Notes under the pieces: generated by a model
Database searches by the model: none
What the model saw: only the letters and a program-made list of their open reading frames with translations
What the model was told of the DNA's origin: nothing
Made by a program: the position numbers and the translations under genes
Part shown: positions 61,889 through 64,000 of the stretch, one piece after another
Numbering within the stretch: the first letter of the stretch is position 1
Layout of the letters: each line of letters begins with the position of its first letter
Source of the DNA: Flagellimonas amphidinii
GTDB lineage: Bacteria; Bacteroidota; Bacteroidia; Flavobacteriales; Flavobacteriaceae
Direction of reading: 5' to 3'
Assembly: GCF_013090115.1 (NCBI RefSeq)
Contig: NZ_JABFNN010000031.1
Location: 1 to 64,000, forward strand
DNA: 64,000 nt

Positions 61889-63784
61889 ATGTCCAAAGTA
61901 ATCTCCCATAGTTTTTTTACAGAGTTTGATATCAATCTTTTTAAAGCCGGAAAACATTTTCGATTGTATGATAAGTTAGGCTCACATCCCACAGAAGTAA
62001 ACGGAATAAAAGGAACTTATTTTGCTGTTTGGGCACCTTCAGCAAAATCAGTTTCGGTAGTTGGTGATTTCAATTCTTGGAACGCAGGTGAACACGAGTT
62101 GCAGGTTAGATGGGATGCAAGTGGCATATGGGAAGGTTTTATTCCAGGTGTTGACAAGGGTGCCAAATATAAATACAAGATAAACTCGCATCATAACGAC
62201 ATATGGACAGAAAAATCCGATCCGTTTGCCAGATGCTGTGAACATCCTCCAAATACTGCCTCGTTGGTATGGGATGCCCCCTATACTTGGAAGGACAAGA
62301 AATGGATGGACACCCGTGAACAACACAATGCCTTGGATAAGCCTTATTCCGTTTACGAAGTGCATTTGGGTTCTTGGAAAAAGAAAGATGGATGGCAAAA
62401 CATGTCCTATTTGGAACTTGCGGATGAATTGGTGAATTACGTACATAAAATGGGCTTTACCCATGTGGAATTTATGCCCGTTATGGAATATCCCTTTGAT
62501 CCTTCCTGGGGATATCAATTAACGGGTTATTTTGCACCTACCTCGCGATTTGGAAAACCTGAGGATTTTAAAACACTAGTGGATAAATTCCATCAAAAAG
62601 GAATAGGGGTTATACTGGATTGGGTACCATCCCATTTTCCTGAAGACGCCCATGGTCTTGGTTTTTTTGATGGTACGCATCTCTATGAACACCCAGATAG
62701 AAGAAAAGGGTACCATCCAGATTGGAAAAGCTTGATTTTCAATTATGGAAGAAATGAAGTTCGGGCTTTTCTTATTAGTAATGCCATTTTTTGGTTGGAT
62801 CAATTTCATGTTGATGGATTAAGGGTTGATGCTGTGGCTTCCATGTTATATTTGGATTATTCCCGCGAAGATGGCGAATGGGAGCCCAATATGTATGGCA
62901 ACAACGAGAATTTGGAAGCTATGTCCTTTATTCGGGAAATGAATACCGAAGTTTATGCTAGTTTTAAAGGGGTGCAGACCATTGCAGAGGAATCAACGGC
63001 ATTTACTGGGGTTACCAGTCCGGTGCACCATGGAGGACTTGGGTTTGGCATGAAATGGATGATGGGTTGGATGCATGACACTTTGGAGTTCTTCAAAAAG
63101 GAACCTATTTATAGATCATATGATTTAAACGACATCACTTTTAGTATGACCTATGCGTTTACAGAGAATTTTATGCTTCCTTTTTCTCATGATGAAGTGG
63201 TATATGGAAAAAAATCGCTGTTGTATCGTATGCCGGGTGACGAGTGGCAACGCTTTGCCAACCTAAGGTTGCTTTTTGGATATATGTTCACGCACCCTGG
63301 CGGTAATCTACTGTTCATGGGTGGGGAATTTGGACAATCTTCCGAATGGAATTTTCAACAAAGTTTGGATTGGCACTTAACTCAGTATGATTTTCATTCT
63401 GGAATTCAGGAATTGATCAAAGATTTGAACAAACTCTATAAAAACAATCCTGCTTTGTACGAAAAACAGTTCAGTCCGGAAGGTTTTCAATGGATAGAGT
63501 ACAACGATAAGGAAAACACGGTTTTAACCTATATTAGAAAAGGGTATGATTCCAAGGACGACTTGATCATTGCTTGTAATTTTACACCAGTACCTAGAGA
63601 GAACTATCGAGTTGGCGTTCCAAAGACAGAAAAACTCAAATTAGTTTTCAATAGTGATGCTGAAAAATATTCAGGAAGTGGTATCGGAAAAAAAACAGTT
63701 ACACCTTCCTCAGAGCCTTGGAATGGGTTTGAACAATCTGTGGCACTAAACCTTCCACCTTTGGGTGTTGTTGTTTACCGATAA
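61889..63784 (+). CDS. glgB: 1,4-alpha-glucan branching enzyme
   Basis: 631 aa from ATG 61889, whose MSKVISHSFFTEFDINLF fits the family; an ATG at 61856 is an alternative. CBM48 (about 35-125: YFAVWAPSAKSVSVVGDFN) precedes the GH13 domain, with VDGLRVDAVASMLYLDY carrying the nucleophile Asp, TIAEESTAF the acid/base Glu, and SHDEVVYGK the third acid. It makes alpha-1,6 branches in glycogen. It is followed by a palindrome and a gene that may be a GH31 glucosidase. Confidence 0.93.
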   Translation: MSKVISHSFFTEFDINLFKAGKHFRLYDKLGSHPTEVNGIKGTYFAVWAPSAKSVSVVGDFNSWNAGEHELQVRWDASGIWEGFIPGVDKGAKYKYKINSHHNDIWTEKSDPFARCCEHPPNTASLVWDAPYTWKDKKWMDTREQHNALDKPYSVYEVHLGSWKKKDGWQNMSYLELADELVNYVHKMGFTHVEFMPVMEYPFDPSWGYQLTGYFAPTSRFGKPEDFKTLVDKFHQKGIGVILDWVPSHFPEDAHGLGFFDGTHLYEHPDRRKGYHPDWKSLIFNYGRNEVRAFLISNAIFWLDQFHVDGLRVDAVASMLYLDYSREDGEWEPNMYGNNENLEAMSFIREMNTEVYASFKGVQTIAEESTAFTGVTSPVHHGGLGFGMKWMMGWMHDTLEFFKKEPIYRSYDLNDITFSMTYAFTENFMLPFSHDEVVYGKKSLLYRMPGDEWQRFANLRLLFGYMFTHPGGNLLFMGGEFGQSSEWNFQQSLDWHLTQYDFHSGIQELIKDLNKLYKNNPALYEKQFSPEGFQWIEYNDKENTVLTYIRKGYDSKDDLIIACNFTPVPRENYRVGVPKTEKLKLVFNSDAEKYSGSGIGKKTVTPSSEPWNGFEQSVALNLPPLGVVVYR

Positions 63785-63791
63785 AATCAAC

Positions 63792-63807
63792 ACTAAAACG
63801 TTTTAGT
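63792..63807. promoter_or_regulatory. Perfect 16-bp palindrome, candidate LacI-type operator
   Basis: ACTAAAACGTTTTAGT is perfectly self-complementary with a central CG, as in LacI/GalR family operators. It lies 8 nt after glgB and 73-88 nt upstream of the next start codon. Confidence 0.55.
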
Positions 63808-63809
63808 TA

Positions 63810-63833
63810 AGATGTTTTGAACATCTCTTTAAT
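63810..63833 (+). terminator. Weak hairpin after glgB
   Basis: AGATGTT pairs with AACATCT around TTG, followed by CTTTAAT. A possible weak terminator or mRNA 3' structure. Confidence 0.4.
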
Positions 63834-63879
63834 TTCTCACCCTAATGTGTTTCTTTTGTTAGTCTCAATGGAGTAGCAA

Positions 63880-64000
63880 ATGATAACCAACACAGAGATA
63901 GCCAAAAGAGGGAACCAATACCCTAATCATATTGTTGATTTTAATCAGGAGAAGGACAGATTCTATTTTACAACCCAAAATGGAGTCATTCTAGAATTGA
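63880..64000 (+). CDS. Start of a probable GH31 family glycoside hydrolase (partial, runs off window)
   Basis: Forty codons are visible from ATG 63880 with no stop to the window end: MITNTEIAKRGNQYPNHIVD, followed by a segment ending TTQNGVILEL. This resembles the N-terminus of the DUF4968/GH31 alpha-glucosidases that follow glgB in several flavobacteria, as far as I recall. The reading frame is open and the position after glgB fits alpha-glucan metabolism. With only 40 residues the family is an inference. Confidence 0.5.
   Translation, partial: MITNTEIAKRGNQYPNHIVDFNQEKDRFYFTTQNGVILEL

Noticed and set aside
62048-62518. 156-codon antisense frame in glgB
   Set aside because: Shadow of the branching enzyme; no supporting promoter or motif.

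Overview
The window looks like chromosome of a member of the Bacteroidota, most likely family Flavobacteriaceae (a Muricauda/Allomuricauda-type marine flavobacterium would fit, but the genus is inference). The signs are low GC, almost no Shine-Dalgarno sequences, many promoters of the Bacteroidota type (TTG-N17-23-TAnnTTTG), lipoproteins with an acidic surface-export signal after the lipobox Cys, BshC (bacillithiol synthesis), and families largely confined to this group (DUF6048, DUF6452). Coding density is high and many convergent genes overlap at their 3' ends. There is no prophage, insertion sequence, CRISPR array or tRNA gene.

Layout. 1-76: 3' end of a 5S rRNA gene and its terminator. 132-5108: hemolysin III-like protein, PAP2 phosphatase, ArnT-like glycosyltransferase, ZIP transporter and a THUMP rRNA methyltransferase. 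5244-8340 (minus): rlmD-DUF6452-DUF6048-VOC operon. 8573-16702: rocD, S66 carboxypeptidase, carboxypeptidase-regulatory-like protein, M14 peptidase and bshC. 16922-20976 (minus): a cholesterol-dependent-cytolysin-like lipoprotein and, upstream of it, a TPR/LuxR-type regulator. 21038-31934: pgmB, the overlapping guaA-LysM-OsmC-DUF922 run, a Tat-exported hydroxypyruvate isomerase-like protein, DUF3820, pyrG, yidC and a basic secreted protein. 32221-37241: four-FAS1 lipoprotein, an AT-rich gap, mnmA, a nitronate monooxygenase-like gene and a YfiM-like gene. 37234-44772: a MoxR/DUF58/DUF4350/DUF4129/SpoIIM operon facing an RDD-TRIC pair. 44828-44914: REP-like paired palindromes. 44983-49684: two-component system, DoxX-like protein, dienelactone hydrolase, cyclophilin lipoprotein and a Nudix gene. 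49721-55485: acyltransferase, ECF sigma factor with a candidate anti-sigma factor, M20 amidohydrolase, type II NADH dehydrogenase and xerD. 55620-57313: three small beta-barrel proteins. 57386-63784: aroQ, lpdA, two msrB genes, a collagen-like lipoprotein and glgB. The start of a probable GH31 glucosidase runs off the end.

Most genes are housekeeping: nucleotide synthesis, tRNA and rRNA modification, membrane protein insertion, redox repair and envelope upkeep. The most unusual locus is 16922-20976. There a pore-forming, CDC-fold surface lipoprotein carries four propeller-like repeats in place of the usual membrane-binding domain. It sits behind an array of four helically phased TGTCC boxes, next to a membrane-bound TPR/LuxR regulator. 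Other points of interest are promoters that nearly touch start codons (probable leaderless mRNAs), a 21-bp palindromic divergent promoter, a LacI-type palindrome between glgB and the glucosidase, and orphan promoter-terminator pairs that may encode small RNAs.
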